Assembly: GCF_963082655.1 (NCBI RefSeq)
Contig: NC_081552.1
Coordinates: 186,567,409-186,631,408, forward strand
DNA length: 64,000 nt
DNA from: Stomoxys calcitrans
Lineage: Eukaryota; Arthropoda; Insecta; Diptera; Muscidae
Reading direction: 5' to 3'
Each line of letters starts with the position of its first letter. The stretch's first letter is position 1. The translations under genes and the position numbers were made by a program. The notes beneath the pieces are model-generated. The model did not search any database. It was not told where the DNA came from and was given only the letters and a program-made list of their open reading frames with translations. This document shows, in pieces, positions 1 through 11,486 of this stretch.

Positions 1-516
1 TTTGGCTAAAATTTTGTACAACGGCTTTAACATACGTGTCGAATATGGCATGAATCGATTTATAGCCTAATGCAGCTCACCTATAAACCGATCTCCCTAT
101 TTTACCTTTTCAGCTTCTAAAGTGCGCAATTCTTACTAGGTTTGGCTGAAATTTTGTACAACGGCTTTTCTTATGACCTTTAACATACGTGTCGAATATG
201 GTATAAATCGGTTTGTAACCTAAAGCAGCTCACGTATAAACCGATCTCCCTATTTTTCTTCTTCTGCCTTTAAAGTGCGCAATTCTTACCAGATTTGGCT
301 GAAATTTTACACAATGACTTCTATTATGGTCTCCAATATTCAGTTCTATTATGGTCCGAAATGAACCGTTACTTGATATTGTTCCAATAATCTAGCAATT
401 CTCTTCTTTTAGCCTTTGTTTGCCTAAAAAGAGATGGCAAGAACTCGACAAATGTGATCCATGGTGGAGGGTATATAAGATTCGGCGCGGCCGAACTTAG
501 CACGCTTTTACTTGTT
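1..516 (+). mobile_element. HINE-A, 3' part (cut by window edge)
   Basis: Non-coding HINE-type element. It shows degenerate central repeat units (TAAACCGATCTCCC, GTGCGCAATTCTTA), the inverted sub-terminal motif GGTGGAGGGTATA near 464-476, the palindromic hairpin around TTCGGCGCGGCCGAA at 481-495, and the terminal CACGCTTTTACTTGTT. The 5' half lies outside the window. Confidence 0.85.
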
Positions 517-621
517 TACTTGTTAAAGACTGTAGCGGGATTTCAACAGACAGACAGACAGATGGACGGACATGGTTAGGGCGTCTTTGATTTTTACTCT
601 GATCAAGAATATATATATATA
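517..621 (-). mobile_element. HINE-B core fragment
   Basis: The stretch matches the inner end of the HINE-B core in reverse: GACTGTAGCG, a CAGACAGA-type (GTCY)n remnant, and the GATCAAGAATATATATAT core. It stops at the TA run and joins the next repeat directly, so it is a truncated copy. Confidence 0.7.
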
Positions 622-1665
622 AATGAATTTGTGTTTTTTTGTATGTTTGTTTGTTTGTTTGTGGGTTTGTAAATTTGTTTGTTCCGTATAGACTCAAAAA
701 CGGCTAAACCGATTTCTTTGAAATTTTCACAGATTGTGGGAAGTGGTCCGGAAGGATCAATAGGCTTCATAATTTTTTGATATCGCATTGGGGGCGGGCC
801 CTCCCCCTTACCCCAAAAGTACCAACCATAAATAAATGTGGACCGATTGGGACAATGTGGGACTTAAATTAAAGGTATTTAAGAGTGGAGTACAAATTCC
901 ATATTAAAAATTGGGTCCAAGTAATCGGGGAGCCGCCCCGACCCCAAAAACCCCCGAAAATAGGTTTATTGGACTATAATGACAAAATGGGAATCGAATG
1001 AAAGGTATTCGGGAGTAGATTACGAATATGGTCCGGAAGGAGCAATAGGCTATACAAGTTTTTGATATCGCAAGGGGGGCGGACCCTCCTACTTACCCCA
1101 AGAGTACCACCCAAAACTAAAAGTGGACCGATTGGGACAATATGGGACTTATATAAAAGGTATATAAGAGTAGTGTACGATTTCCATATTAAAAGAGTCC
1201 AAGTAATTGGGGGGCCCGCCCCGAACCCAAAACCAACCCAAATTGGTTTTTTGGAAGATAATGAAAATATGGGGCTCGAATGAAAGGCATTCACGACTAG
1301 ATTACGAATATGGTCAGGAAGGAGGTATAGGCTATGTAATTTGTTGATGTTGGAGGGTGGCGGACCCACCCCCGTTACCACAAAAACGCCACCAAAAATC
1401 AAAAGTTGACCGATAGGGACAATATGGGTATCAAATGAAAGATATTGGAGAGTACAAAACGAATGTGGTACAAAATCTTGGGTTCAAGTATCCAAGGGGT
1501 AGCCCAAGCCCGAAAATTGCTCCAAATAGACATATTGGACGTATATATCAATATAGGACTCAAATAAAAGTTATTCGGGAGTAGACTACGAATATGACAT
1601 AAAAAACGAGGTTCAAATATCTAGCGGACCACCTCACCTCAAAACAGTTGATCAGTTATACTGAC
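622..1665. repeat. Family D tandem repeat, about 284-bp units
   Basis: Three diverged units begin with GGTCCGGAAGGA or GGTCAGGAAGGA near 745, 1,030 and 1,312, which gives a period of about 284 bp. Each holds a G-rich block (GGGGGCGG) followed by CCCCAAAA-type tracts and the phrase TGAAAGGTATTCGGGAGTAGA. It resembles family E in style but has a different head (ACTCAAAAACGGCTAAACCG near 691). Open frames here follow the repeat and are not genes. Confidence 0.6.
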
Positions 1666-2382
1666 CTAACAGGACACTGCCGCCGTACCCCCAAAGTTAT
1701 GATGTTCAGTGTGATAGGAGCAGTTGCAAACCTTAAGTCAAGGTGCCCGCCATTTTTAGCTCATCGACAAGGAGCCTTCTATTCCTAGACAAGTCCAAAC
1801 ATCGTGCTGCTGGGCAACACTTTCATGTTCAAAAGTATTGCATGGTTTAATTACTAAGAACTGTCGCCACCATACCTAATATAAAGACCGGCAAAATAGT
1901 TCTCTACCACTGAGAATCGTTTAATAAGGCAATTTGATTTGATTTAAAATAGACTAAATTATGACTATTCAACAGGTAGCCATGTAGTCAGTTATAGACA
2001 ACTTACGCATGATGATCAATATTATAGACGCTAAGCCGCTCCAAGCGAGTAGCAGCATAGACAAAGGAAATTTATAGATTCATTACATATGTTCAAAAAA
2101 GCTCTAACAGATGGGAGAAATGTAAATTTCTCAGTAGTTTATATGTGATTGCGCAAGCACCAGGGCGACATGGAACGGATAACTTTTAAGTTCTTTTGCT
2201 AACATTTGGGGTATTAAAGTCTAAAACTTTTCCTTATCAATGGCAGCACTAATGCCTATTCTGTTTACAAATTTATTAACTGAATGGAGACGCCACCTCG
2301 TGCACAGAGGGGGCAGAGTGGTAAAAATTGATTATGCAACATTTATCTTTGTTATAGCAACCTATCGGTCCGTAAAATAAAG
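1666..2382. other. No gene or recognised repeat
   Basis: This is unique-looking sequence of mixed composition. I see no long open frame, no recognisable protein similarity and no repeat shared with the rest of the window. Confidence 0.4.
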
Positions 2383-3412
2383 AAAAACAAGTAAAAAGGC
2401 GTTAAGTTCGGCCGGGCCGAACTTTGGATACCCAACTCCTCGGGTATATATGTAAACCACCTTTCATCAAAATCCGGTGAAAATTGCATACCTTTTGTCC
2501 CATAGCAGTTATATCGAAATATATCTAAAAATAAACCGATCTGAACTATATACAACACGGATGTCTACAAACCTAACATTAGTCACTGTGTCAAATTTCA
2601 GTGAAATCGGGTTTTAAATGTGCCTTTTATGGGGCCAAGACTTTAAATTGAAAAATAGGTCTGTATGACAGCTATATTCAAATCTGGACCGATCAGAGCC
2701 GAATTGAAGAAATATGTCAAAGGGCCTAAGACAACTCACTGTTCCAAATTTAAGCAAAATCGGATAATAAATGTGGCTTTTATGGGCCTAAGACCCTAAA
2801 TCGGAGGATCGGTCTATATGGCAGCTATATCCAAATCTGGACCGATCTGGGCCAAATTGACGAAAGATGTCGAAGGGCCTAACACAACTCACTGTCCCAA
2901 ATTTCAGCAAAATCGGATAATAAATGTGGCTTTTATCGGTCTCAGACCATTAATCGGAGGATCGGTCTATATGACAGCTATATCCAAATCTGGACCGATC
3001 TGGACAAACTTAACGAAGGACTTTCGGGAGCCTAACACAACTCTCTGTTCCAAATTTCAGCGAAATCGGATTATAAATGTGGCTTTTATGGGCCCAAGAC
3101 CCTAAATCTGCCGATCGGTCTATATGGGGGCTATATCAAGATATAGTCCGATATAGCCCATCTTCGAACTTAACCTGCTTATGGACAAAAAACGAACCTG
3201 TGCAAAATTTCAGCTCATTATCTCCATTTTTAAAGACTGTATCGTGATTTCAACAGACAGACGGACAGACGGACGGACATGTCTAGATCGTCTTAGATTT
3301 TTACGCTGATCATGAATATATATACTTTATAGGGTCGGAAATGGATATTTCCATGTGTTGCAAACGGAATGACAAAATGAATACATCCTTCGGTGATGGG
3401 TATAATAAAATC
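2383..3412 (-). mobile_element. HINE-B, near full length
   Basis: Reading rightwards, the element starts with its 3' tip (AACAAGTAAAAAGGCGTTAAG), the hairpin TTCGGCCGGGCCGAA, and CCTCGGGTATATATG. Several tandem units follow, carrying CGGTCTATATGGCAGCTATAT, then the GACAGACGGACGGACATG block, the GATCAAGAATATATATACTTTA core, and finally TGGGTATAATAAAA, which is the start in the element's own orientation. Open frames in it are repeat translations. Confidence 0.88.
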
Positions 3413-3707
3413 TATGAATTTCGTTGCGGTTGTATGCTGTACTATTTTTTGCAAATTTCCCACCCTAAGATAGATAATTCAGGTAGTTTATTTAGTAGAG
3501 TGCGAATATCCAAGTTTGTGTTAAACTGTTAGAGGGGAAGGCTCAACGAACGTATACAGAATCAGAGCTTTTGGAGGATAGGTTACGTTACAGAGGAGCT
3601 CAGTGAAGTGGGTTTGATTGAAAATTTAGCAGAAAGATAAGAAGGTTCCTTTTTATAGTCGAGCCCAATCGGCATGCCGATGAGAACACATTTTATTTTC
3701 GTTTTGT
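3413..3707. other. No gene found
   Basis: Unique-looking sequence with no recognisable coding or repeat signal. It lies just before a short palindrome. Confidence 0.35.
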
Positions 3708-3798
3708 CACTCGATTCGTTCGCCAAGTTATTGAAAACAGATGATTTTATAAAGAGAAAATAGTTTTTTTTTCAATGACTTGGCGAACGTATCGAGTG
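3708..3798. repeat. Short imperfect palindrome (30-bp arms)
   Basis: CACTCGATTCGTTCGCC.. at 3,708-3,737 is the reverse complement of ..GGCGAACGTATCGAGTG at 3,769-3,798, with 28 of 30 positions pairing around a 31-base AT-rich loop. It could be a tiny MITE or a relic of an element end. No protein signal is present. Confidence 0.7.
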
Positions 3799-3801
3799 GC
3801 A

Positions 3802-4590
3802 ACAGTAAAAGCGGGAAAATTTCGACCGCGCCAAATCATACATATCCTCTACTATGGATCTCATTTGTCATTTTTTTGCCCGATATCTCTTTATAGGCAA
3901 ACAAAGGATAATGGATATAAATTGCAAAGCTATTGGAGCTATTTTAGGTTATAAACCGATTCGGAACATGCTTAGTTTGGCTGTTGGAGACCATAGTAGA
4001 TGTCATTGCGCAAAATGTCAGGAAAAATTGGATTAGAATTGAGCCCTACAGTGGCTAATGAATTAAAATCAGGAGATCGGTTCATATGGGAGCTATATCA
4101 GCTGATGGACCCATTCAGACCATATTTGGCACGTATGTGGAAGGTCATAGGAGAAGTCGTTAAAATAATGTTCATCCAAATCTCATAAGAATTGCGCCCT
4201 CTAGAGACTCAGAGAGTCATATTAGGAGATCGGTTTATATGGGAGCTACATCAAGTTTTAAACCGGTTTAGAGCATACTTAGCACAGATGTTGGAAGTCA
4301 TAACAAAATATCTTATACAACATTAGAGACAAATCGGATGAGAATTGCGGCGATTAGGGGTTCAAGAGGTCAATATCCAAATCGGTTTATATGGTAGCTG
4401 TATCAAAACATAGACCAATATGACCCATTTAAAAATCCAACTGACCTGCACTTAAAGGAAGTAATTTTGGAAAATTTTCATGCGCCTAGTTTTATCCATT
4501 TGAAAGTTTGTATGCTTTCGACAGATGGACGGACCGACATGGCTAAATCGACTTAGAATGTCAAGACGAACAAAAATATACATATATACT
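3802..4590 (-). mobile_element. HINE-A, diverged, 5' end replaced
   Basis: A diverged 3' tip (AGTAAAAGCGGGAAAAT, CATATCCTCTACTATGGATC) is followed by degenerate central units and a (GTCY)n remnant. The element breaks off inside its TA-rich core at about 4,590, where the next HINE-A begins. This is likely an old copy later hit by a younger one. Confidence 0.7.
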
Positions 4591-6166
4591 TTTTATACCC
4601 TCCACCATTAGATGGGGTGTATACTAATATCGTCATTCTGTTTGTAACTACTCGAAATATTCGTCTGAGACCCCATAAAGTATATATATTCTTGATCGTA
4701 GCGACATTTTATGTCGATCTAGCCATGTCCGTCCGTCTGTCCGCCCGTCCGTCCGTCTGTCTGTCAAAAGCACGCTAACTTCCGAAGGAGTAAAGCTAGA
4801 CGCTTGAAATTTTGCACAAATACTTCTTATTAGTGTAGGTCAGTTGGTATTGTAAATGTCATATCGGTCCATAACTTGATGTAGCTGCCATATAAACCGA
4901 TCTTGGGTCTTGACTTCTCGAGCCTCTAGAGTGCGCAATTCTTCTCTGATTGAAATGAAATTTTGCACGACGTGTTTTGTTATGATATCCAACAACTGTG
5001 CCAAGTACAGTTCAAATCGGTACATAACCTGATATAGCTGCCATATAAACCGATCTTGGGTCTTAAATTCTTGAGCCTCTAAAGTGCGCAATTCTTATCC
5101 GAATGGAATGAAATTTTGTACGACGTGTTTTGTTATGATATCCAACAACTGTGCCAAGTATGATTCAAATCGGTCCATAACCTGATATAGCTGCCATATC
5201 AACCGATCTTGGGTCTTGAATTCTTGAGCCTCTAGATTGCGCAATTCTTATCCGATTGGAATGCACGACGTGTTTTGTTATGATATCCAACAACTGTGCC
5301 AAGTATGATTCAAATCGGTCCATAACCTGATATACCTGCCATATAAACCGATCTTGGGTCTTGACTTCTTGAGCCTCTAGAGTGCGCAATTCTTATCCGT
5401 TTGAAATGAAATTTTGCACGACATGTTTTGTTATGGTATCCAACAACTGTGTCAAATAAGGTTCAAATCGGTTCATAACCTGATATAGCTGCCATATCAA
5501 CCGATCTTGGGTCTTGAATTCTTGAGCCTCTAGATTGCGCAATTCTTATCCGATTGGAGTGAAATTTTGTACGACGTGTTTTCTTATGATATCCAACAAC
5601 TGTGCCAAGTATGATTCAAATCGGTCCATAACCTGATATAGCTGACCCAACCGATCTTGGGTCTTGAATTCTTGAGCCTCTAGATTGCGCAATTCTTATC
5701 CGATTGGAATGAAATTTTGTACGACGTGTTTTGTTATGATATCCAACAACTGTGCCAAGTATGATTCAAATCGGTCCATAACCTGATATAGCTGCCATAT
5801 AAACCGATCTTGGGTCTTGACTTCTTGAGCCTCTAGAGTGCGCAATTCTTATCCGATATGGCTGAAATTTTGAATTTGGAAATTTCGGATCCTCTCATGA
5901 CCATCAACATACGTGTTTATTATGATCTAAATCGGTCTATAGTCCGATACAGCTCCCATATAAATCGATCTCTCTATTTTACTTCTTGAGCCCCCAAAGG
6001 GCGCAATTCTTATTCGAATTGGCTGACATTTTACACAGGTCTCCAACATGTAATAATATAATAATAGCAGAGCAAATCTTTTCTTATATCGTTTTTTGCC
6101 TAAGAAGAGATGCCGGGAGAAGAACTCGGCAAATGCGATCTACGGTGGAGGGTATGTAAGATTCAA
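4591..6166 (+). mobile_element. HINE-A lacking its 3' hairpin
   Basis: It begins TTTTATACCCTCCACC, has the TATATATATTCTTGATCG core and a short GTCC run (4,727-4,765). About six central units of about 153 bp follow, each with GATATAGCTGCCATATAAACC. The TGCCTAAGAAGAGATGCCGGG segment and GGTGGAGGGTATG are present, but sequence after about 6,166 is unrelated, so the terminal hairpin is missing. Open frames on the minus strand are translations of the repeat units. Confidence 0.85.
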
Positions 6167-7695
6167 ATCAAATAGTGGTTTCTTTTAGAAGGCAGGAAGT
6201 TATACCATAGTGCTACACACTTTTTTACTACAGTGTATAATTCCCATTGTTAATGTAATGTTACAAGAGCAGTATGTTAATCGATCATGTTTGATTATTA
6301 AGCAAGGCAGCGAGCCCGCTACAAAACTACATTACTCTCTCATTGACATTACATTGTTGATTGGGTGTTCTTTGATTGATTATTACTTTGTTTTGATTTC
6401 GCTTTTGTCAAATTCCCTATTCAGAACCAGTTTTTTAACCGTATTTTTGTTGTTGAGGAGACCACATTTATCTGACTACAAGTGATCTGTTTCGTTTTTG
6501 TCATATTTTCAGATGAGACAATTATTTGCAAAATTTCCAAGATAACAATTAGTTTGGAAGTCATATTGTGTTTTTTTAAAGAATTTTCGCGATTAATTTC
6601 GTCCCGAAGGTACGATAAATTTTATGACCGATAAACCAATTTGTCCACAGCGTCCCAAGCTACTTGGTTTAGTTCGGGATACTTCGACTTCCTTTTCATG
6701 TTGGACTTCGAAGAGAAAACGTGGATTCAGTGGTGAATATCCATAGAAAAATTTAAAGTGCATATTTTAATCAGAAGTTGTGGAAACCAAATCTTTTTTT
6801 TATTATCAAAGTGATCTACCTCCTTATTTTGGTGTTTTAATCCAAAAAGGAAACCTCAATAATTCCTACGATTTTCATCAAAGGTAATTCAACCCCAAAG
6901 AATTCAGTTAATTTCATGATATTTAAGTAAAGAATTCCTATTAGGCATAGAACCAGACGGTTCTCTTGGAGCACGTGATTCTATTCATAAACCTCATAGA
7001 CTTCACATTTTGGATCCGTGTCGATTTGGTGAAGGACAAATTTCGTCCAGAGGAGTCGTGTTTTACCCAGGTCGTGGCTACCCACAGGGCAGGACGGCTT
7101 GGGAAACTTTTTATTCCTCTTCAGCTGCAAGAACGCACTTAAAATATCCAATGCATGGTTGATTTGATTCAAGTGGCGTGATATGACCATATTTTATAGA
7201 GGCCGACAAGCAAGATAAAGAATTTTCCCAAAAGTGATCCAATAGTCCAAGTGCGATACCAAGCCAATGGCTGGATAGTGTAGAAGGAGTACAGTGATCA
7301 AATCGTCCCTTACATCCATAATCTTTAAGACCTCGGCTCACTGGACTAACCACTGTGAACCTGGTAATGGTGCCAGGTTTAAAATAAAGAGGACCTTATA
7401 ACATCATTAAGGAATTAACGACAATCTATGCACCTGCCACCCGTTACTATGAGCCAGACCCAAGCAGCCAAATCTTAAATGGAGAATTTTTTGTAGTTGT
7501 TAATTTAAATTAAAATTAGCACTTGAGTTCGTGAAACGTAACTATAAATAATGGATTATAAATTTAAAGTTTTTCATTTTCCAACTTTATAATATTCACA
7601 AAACATTATTTTCCTATTCTCATAACGACCGCCATTTTTGCGGTAAAAAGCTCAAATCAATGCAATATTTGTCATAATACGACCCTTTCATATAG
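6167..7695. other. Mostly unique AT-rich DNA, no assignable gene
   Basis: There is no HINE sequence here. On the minus strand, two overlapping frames stay open between about 6,981 and 7,353 (about 70-80 codons each). I do not recognise either product, and open frames in competing phases argue against a functional gene. An exon-like open stretch after TTTGTCCACAG near 6,660 is also weak. This block and the one after 7,766 are the least transposon-rich part of the first 10 kb. Confidence 0.4.
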
Positions 7696-7765
7696 CGCAT
7701 CAACCAATCCAGCAACAACATCAACGACAGAGTGGAGGCCTTCATGCTGATCATCGATTTTGTTG
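7696..7765 (+). CDS. Candidate host exon (unidentified), 70 bp
   Basis: The segment is bounded by an acceptor-like CCCTTTCATATAG and a good donor TTG/GTGAGT. It is open in one frame for 23 codons, reading RINQSSNNINDRV then EAFMLIIDFV. Most codons end in C or G (ATC, AAC, AGC, GAC, GTG, GAG, GCC, TTC, CTG), as in expressed fly genes and unlike the AT-rich surroundings. An in-frame TAG sits exactly at the acceptor, so the frame must begin there. The exon would start in phase 0 and end one base into a codon. I do not recognise the protein. Chance cannot be excluded for a segment this short, and a wrong splice-site choice is possible. Confidence 0.45.
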
Positions 7766-8698
7766 GTGAGTTTTTAAGAACTATCATAAATAAGTGAGTA
7801 CATGAACGAAAGTAAATATATAAGGAAAAAATGTCTTCTTTCACCCAATGAATTGCATCGGTTTGCTTTACATACCTATTTTGTAGAGTGAGAAAATAAG
7901 TAAGATGATTATCATTATCAACCAGTAATGGAAATTATCTCGCTTTGTTTTGTGATTCTTTTTTTTATGCCAATAATTCTTAACAGTCTTTACATGATCC
8001 AAACGCTGTCAAATTTCATTTTTTCTTTGTTTTGTTTTGCTACTGGCAGGCAATATTGGATCTTTTCGTTGATCGATACGAACCTTATTGATTTTACATA
8101 AACAGATATGTAGCTGTTTTCATAAAGATCATTTTTATTTGTTTTTTTTTTCTCATCATATAGACTAAAACGAATATCTGTCTAGAATGAAATAAGATTT
8201 ATATATGCAATTTGTCCATTTATAAGTTCATTCGTTTGAACACCGAAAAATTTGATTATAATACCCTAATTTAGTATTTAGTCTTAATGAAAAGTGTTTA
8301 AGGATTTTTCTGCGTTTAAAGAAAACATATCATGAACTTCATAAAAAAGAATGTCTTGAATAAATTTATTAAGAATATCAGTATGATGTGTTAAACAGTT
8401 TTCTTGATGTTTTCTTGATGCGGTCATAAAAAGAAGGAGTTAGGTAAATTTTGGGGTTCTTTGATAAAATACCAGAATGGTCGTGCCCTGAAGAACATTG
8501 GTAGGTGTGGGTTGCGAGGCACTTTCCCCCAACAACATCTGGGAGTGTGTTTTATTAGTATAGTCGGAAAATATCCCCGAATTCATATTTTTCCTACCTT
8601 GCTTTTTTTCTACCAATAGCCAAACCTATAGATTGTCAATAGTCAAATCTTTCCAACTTTGTTTTTTTATTGAACCCGAATGCATTGTCACAAGTTCC
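7766..8698. other. Unique AT-rich DNA, possible intron
   Basis: Long T-rich runs and no convincing open frame. It would be intronic if the preceding exon call is right. No repeat of the window is present here. Confidence 0.4.
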
Positions 8699-10231
8699 AT
8701 TTTTATACCCTCCACCATAAGATGAGGGGTATACTAATTTCGTCATTCTGTTTGTAACTACTCGAAATATTCGACTGAGACCCCATAAAGTATATATATT
8801 CTTGATCGTCGTGAAATTTTATGTCGATCTAGCCATGTCCGTCCGTCTGTCCGTCCGTCCGTCCGTCCGTCCGTCCGTCCGTCCGTCCGTCCGTCCGTCC
8901 GTCCGTCCGTCCGTCTGTCTGTCGAAAGCACGCTAACTTCCGAAGGAGTAAAGCTAGCCGCTTGAAATTTTGCACAAATACTTCTTATTAGTGTAGGTCG
9001 GTTGGTATTGTAAATGGGCCATATCGGTCCATGTTTTGATATAGCTGCCATATAAACCGATCTTGGGTCTTGACTTCTTGAGCCTCTAGAGTGCGCAATT
9101 CTTATCCGATTGGGATGAAATTTTGCACGACGTGTTTCGTTATGATATCCAACAACTGTGCCAAGTATGGTTTAAATCGGTTCATAACCTGATATAGCTG
9201 CCATATAAACCGATCTTGGGTCTTGACTTCTTGAGCCTCTAGCGTGCGCAATTCTTATCCGATTGGAATGAAATTTTGCACGACGTGTTTTGTTATGATA
9301 TCCAACAACTCTGCCAAGTATGGTTTAAATCGGTCCATAACCTGATATAGCTGCCATATAAACCGATCTTGGGTCTTGACTTCTTGAGCCTCTAGAGTGC
9401 GCAATTCTTATCCGATTGGAATGAAATTTTGCACGACGTATTTTGTTATGATATCCAACAACTGTGCCAAGCATGGTTCAAATCGGTCTATAACCTGATA
9501 TAGCTGCCATATAAACCGATCTTGGGTCTTGACTTCTAGAGCCTCTACAGTGCGCAATTCTTATCCGATTGGAATGAAATTTTGCACAACGTGTATTGTT
9601 ATTACATCCAACAACTGTGCCAAGTATGGTTCAAATCGGTCCATAACCTGATATAGCTGCAATATAAACCGATCTAGGGTCTTGACTTCTTGAGCCTCTA
9701 GAGTGCGCAATTCTTATCCGATTGGAATGATATTTTGCACGAAGTATTTTGTTACGATATCCAACAACTGTGCCATGTTTGGTTTAAATCGGTCCATAAC
9801 CTTATGTAGCTGTCATATAAACCGATCTTGGGTCTTGACTTCTTGAGCCTCTAGAGGTCGCAATTATTATCCGATTTGCCTGAAATTGTGTACGACGGAT
9901 TCTCTCATGACCATTAACATACGTGTTTATTATGGTCTGAATAGGTATATAGCCCGATACAGCTCCCATATATATCGATCGCTCTATTTTACTTCTTGAG
10001 CCCACAAAGGGCGCAATTCTTATTCGAATTGGCTGACATCTTACACAGGTCTCCAACATTTAATTTAATTGTGGTCCAAACCGGACCATATCTTGATATC
10101 GCTCTAATAGCAGAGTAAATCTTTTCTTATATCCTTTTTTTGCCTAAGAAGAGATGGCGGGAAAAGAACTCGACAAATGCGATCCATGGTGGAGGGTATA
10201 TAAGATTCGGCCCGGCCGAACTTAGCACGCT
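8699..10231 (+). mobile_element. HINE-A, full length (1.53 kb)
   Basis: This complete copy serves as reference for the family. Its parts, in order, are the TTTTTATACCCTCCACC start, a core with TATATATATTCTTGATCG, a (GTCC) run of about 22 units at 8,835-8,924, the shared GAAAGCACGCTAACTTCCG block, central units whose TCTTGGG markers fall at 9,061, 9,214, 9,367 and 9,520 (period 153 bp), a T-rich segment before TGCCTAAGAAGAG, the inverted motif GGTGGAGGGTATATAA, the hairpin TTCGGCCCGGCCGAA, and the end CACGCTTTTACTTGTT. It encodes no protein. Confidence 0.92.
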
Positions 10232-10525
10232 TTTACTTGTTTTTTGTAAAAAGGGAGTCTGAAATTAGATTAATTCGCGTAATGAAAACGAGGTTTAGAG
10301 AGGATAGGACCGAACCCCCCCACCTGACTAGTGCTAGCGAAAGAAGGCTCCCGCAGTCCTACGCCACTCTATATTCTACGATGCACAAGCACAGATCTTT
10401 CTTAAAAAAATAGCATCGCGATATTAACCGTTTACATTACAGAACTTAGCACGCTTTTACTTGTTTAATTCTCAAATGAATATGAATATTTCGATGCTTA
10501 ACAAACGAATTATTGCCGCAACTTT
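10232..10525. other. Spacer with a second HINE-A tip
   Basis: About 210 bp of unrelated sequence is followed at 10,441-10,466 by GAACTTAGCACGCTTTTACT.., a second copy of the last bases of HINE-A that end at 10,231. The interval thus lies between two direct copies of the element's 3' terminus. No gene is seen. Confidence 0.6.
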
Positions 10526-11455
10526 TGGGTTGACTAAAAAGTAATTGCGGATTTTTTAAGAGAAAGTTAATGCATTTTTAATAAAACTTAGAATGAACTT
10601 TAATCAAATATATATTTGCCATTTTGTTCGATAACCTTTTGCCATCTTCCTGGCAAATTTAGTATTCCACGCTCATAGAACTTCTGGCCTTTATCTGCAA
10701 AAAACTGAAGCAAGTGCGATTTTATAGCCCATCATTGCCGAAAGTTTTACCATTTAAGGAGTTCTGCAAAGATCGAAATAAATGGTAGTCTGAGGGTGCA
10801 AGGTCAGGGCTATATGGTGGATGCATCAAAAGTTCCCAGGCAAGCTCACTCAGTTTTTGGCGGTCTAGCGTTGTCCTGGTGGAATATGACACCTATACGA
10901 TTGACCAATTCTGGTCGCTTCTCCTTGATGGCTGTATTCAATTTGTCCAATTGTTGACAGTAAACATCCGAATTAATTCTTTGGTTCCTTGGAAGCAGCT
11001 CAAAATATACCACACCCTTCCAATCCCACCAAACAGACAGCATAACCTTCTTTTGGTGGATATCAGCCTTTGAAGTGGTTTGAGCTGGTTCACCATGCTT
11101 GGACCATGATCGTTTTCGACTAACGTTATTATAAACAATCCATTTTTCATCTCCAGTTATGATTCGTTTTAGAAACGGATCGAATTCATTGCGTTTAAGG
11201 TGCATATCACAAGCGTTGATTCGGTTTGTTAAATGAATTTCTTTCAATACATGTGGTATCCATATTAAAATTGACACCAAACAAACAAATGTAAACAAAA
11301 TTTCGCGCACTTTTTTTCTAAAGCAAGCTAAAAGTAACAGCTGATAACTGACAGAAGAAAGAATGCAATTACAGAGTCACAAGCCGTTGAAAAAATTTGT
11401 CAACGCCGACTATATTACTACTATATTACCGACAATTACTTTTTGGGCAACCCAA
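10526..11455 (-). mobile_element. mariner-family transposon, internally deleted, copy 1
   Basis: The two ends are inverted repeats: TTGGGTTGACTAAAAAGTAA at the left and ..TTACTTTTTGGGCAACCCAA at the right. They match the ends of the copy at 37,589. No flanking TA duplication remains. The 930-bp length and internal order equal copy 2, so both descend from the same deleted ancestor. Confidence 0.88.
10620..11310 (-). pseudogene. mariner transposase remnant (N-terminus missing, frameshifted)
   Basis: Transposases of this family cut and rejoin element ends at TA sites using a DD34D catalytic triad. The open part (10,846-11,310) starts at MREILFTFVC, reaches WIPHVLKEI, then FLKRIITGDEKW with the first catalytic Asp, and IFHQDNARP with the second Asp. 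About 20 bases present in copy 2 (around AGTGACCAAAGATG) are missing near 10,865, which shifts the frame. The C-terminal part continues to about 10,620 in another frame. The N-terminal DNA-binding region, about the first third of a normal 340-350 residue transposase, is absent, as in copy 2. It is non-functional. Confidence 0.88.
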
Positions 11456-11486
11456 AATTATTGAAGGAATATCTAGTGCTCAAATT

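Noticed and set aside
1062..1402. Genes within family D on both strands
   Set aside because: Open frames overlap on opposite strands and follow the 284-bp repeat.
4880..5830. CRISPR-like array of regularly spaced repeats
   Set aside because: The whole 153-bp unit is repeated with no unique spacers, and the setting is eukaryotic.
4880..5830. Satellite DNA array
   Set aside because: Only about six units, confined between HINE ends, so it belongs to the element.
6981..7353. Minus-strand protein gene of about 80 codons
   Set aside because: Two frames compete, the product is not recognisable and there are no splice or start signals I trust. Kept only as an unassigned open region.
8758..9051. 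Apparent RTDGRTDGRTDG or SVRPSVRPSV proteins
   Set aside because: These are translations of the (GTCC)n block in HINE-A; they are non-coding microsatellites.
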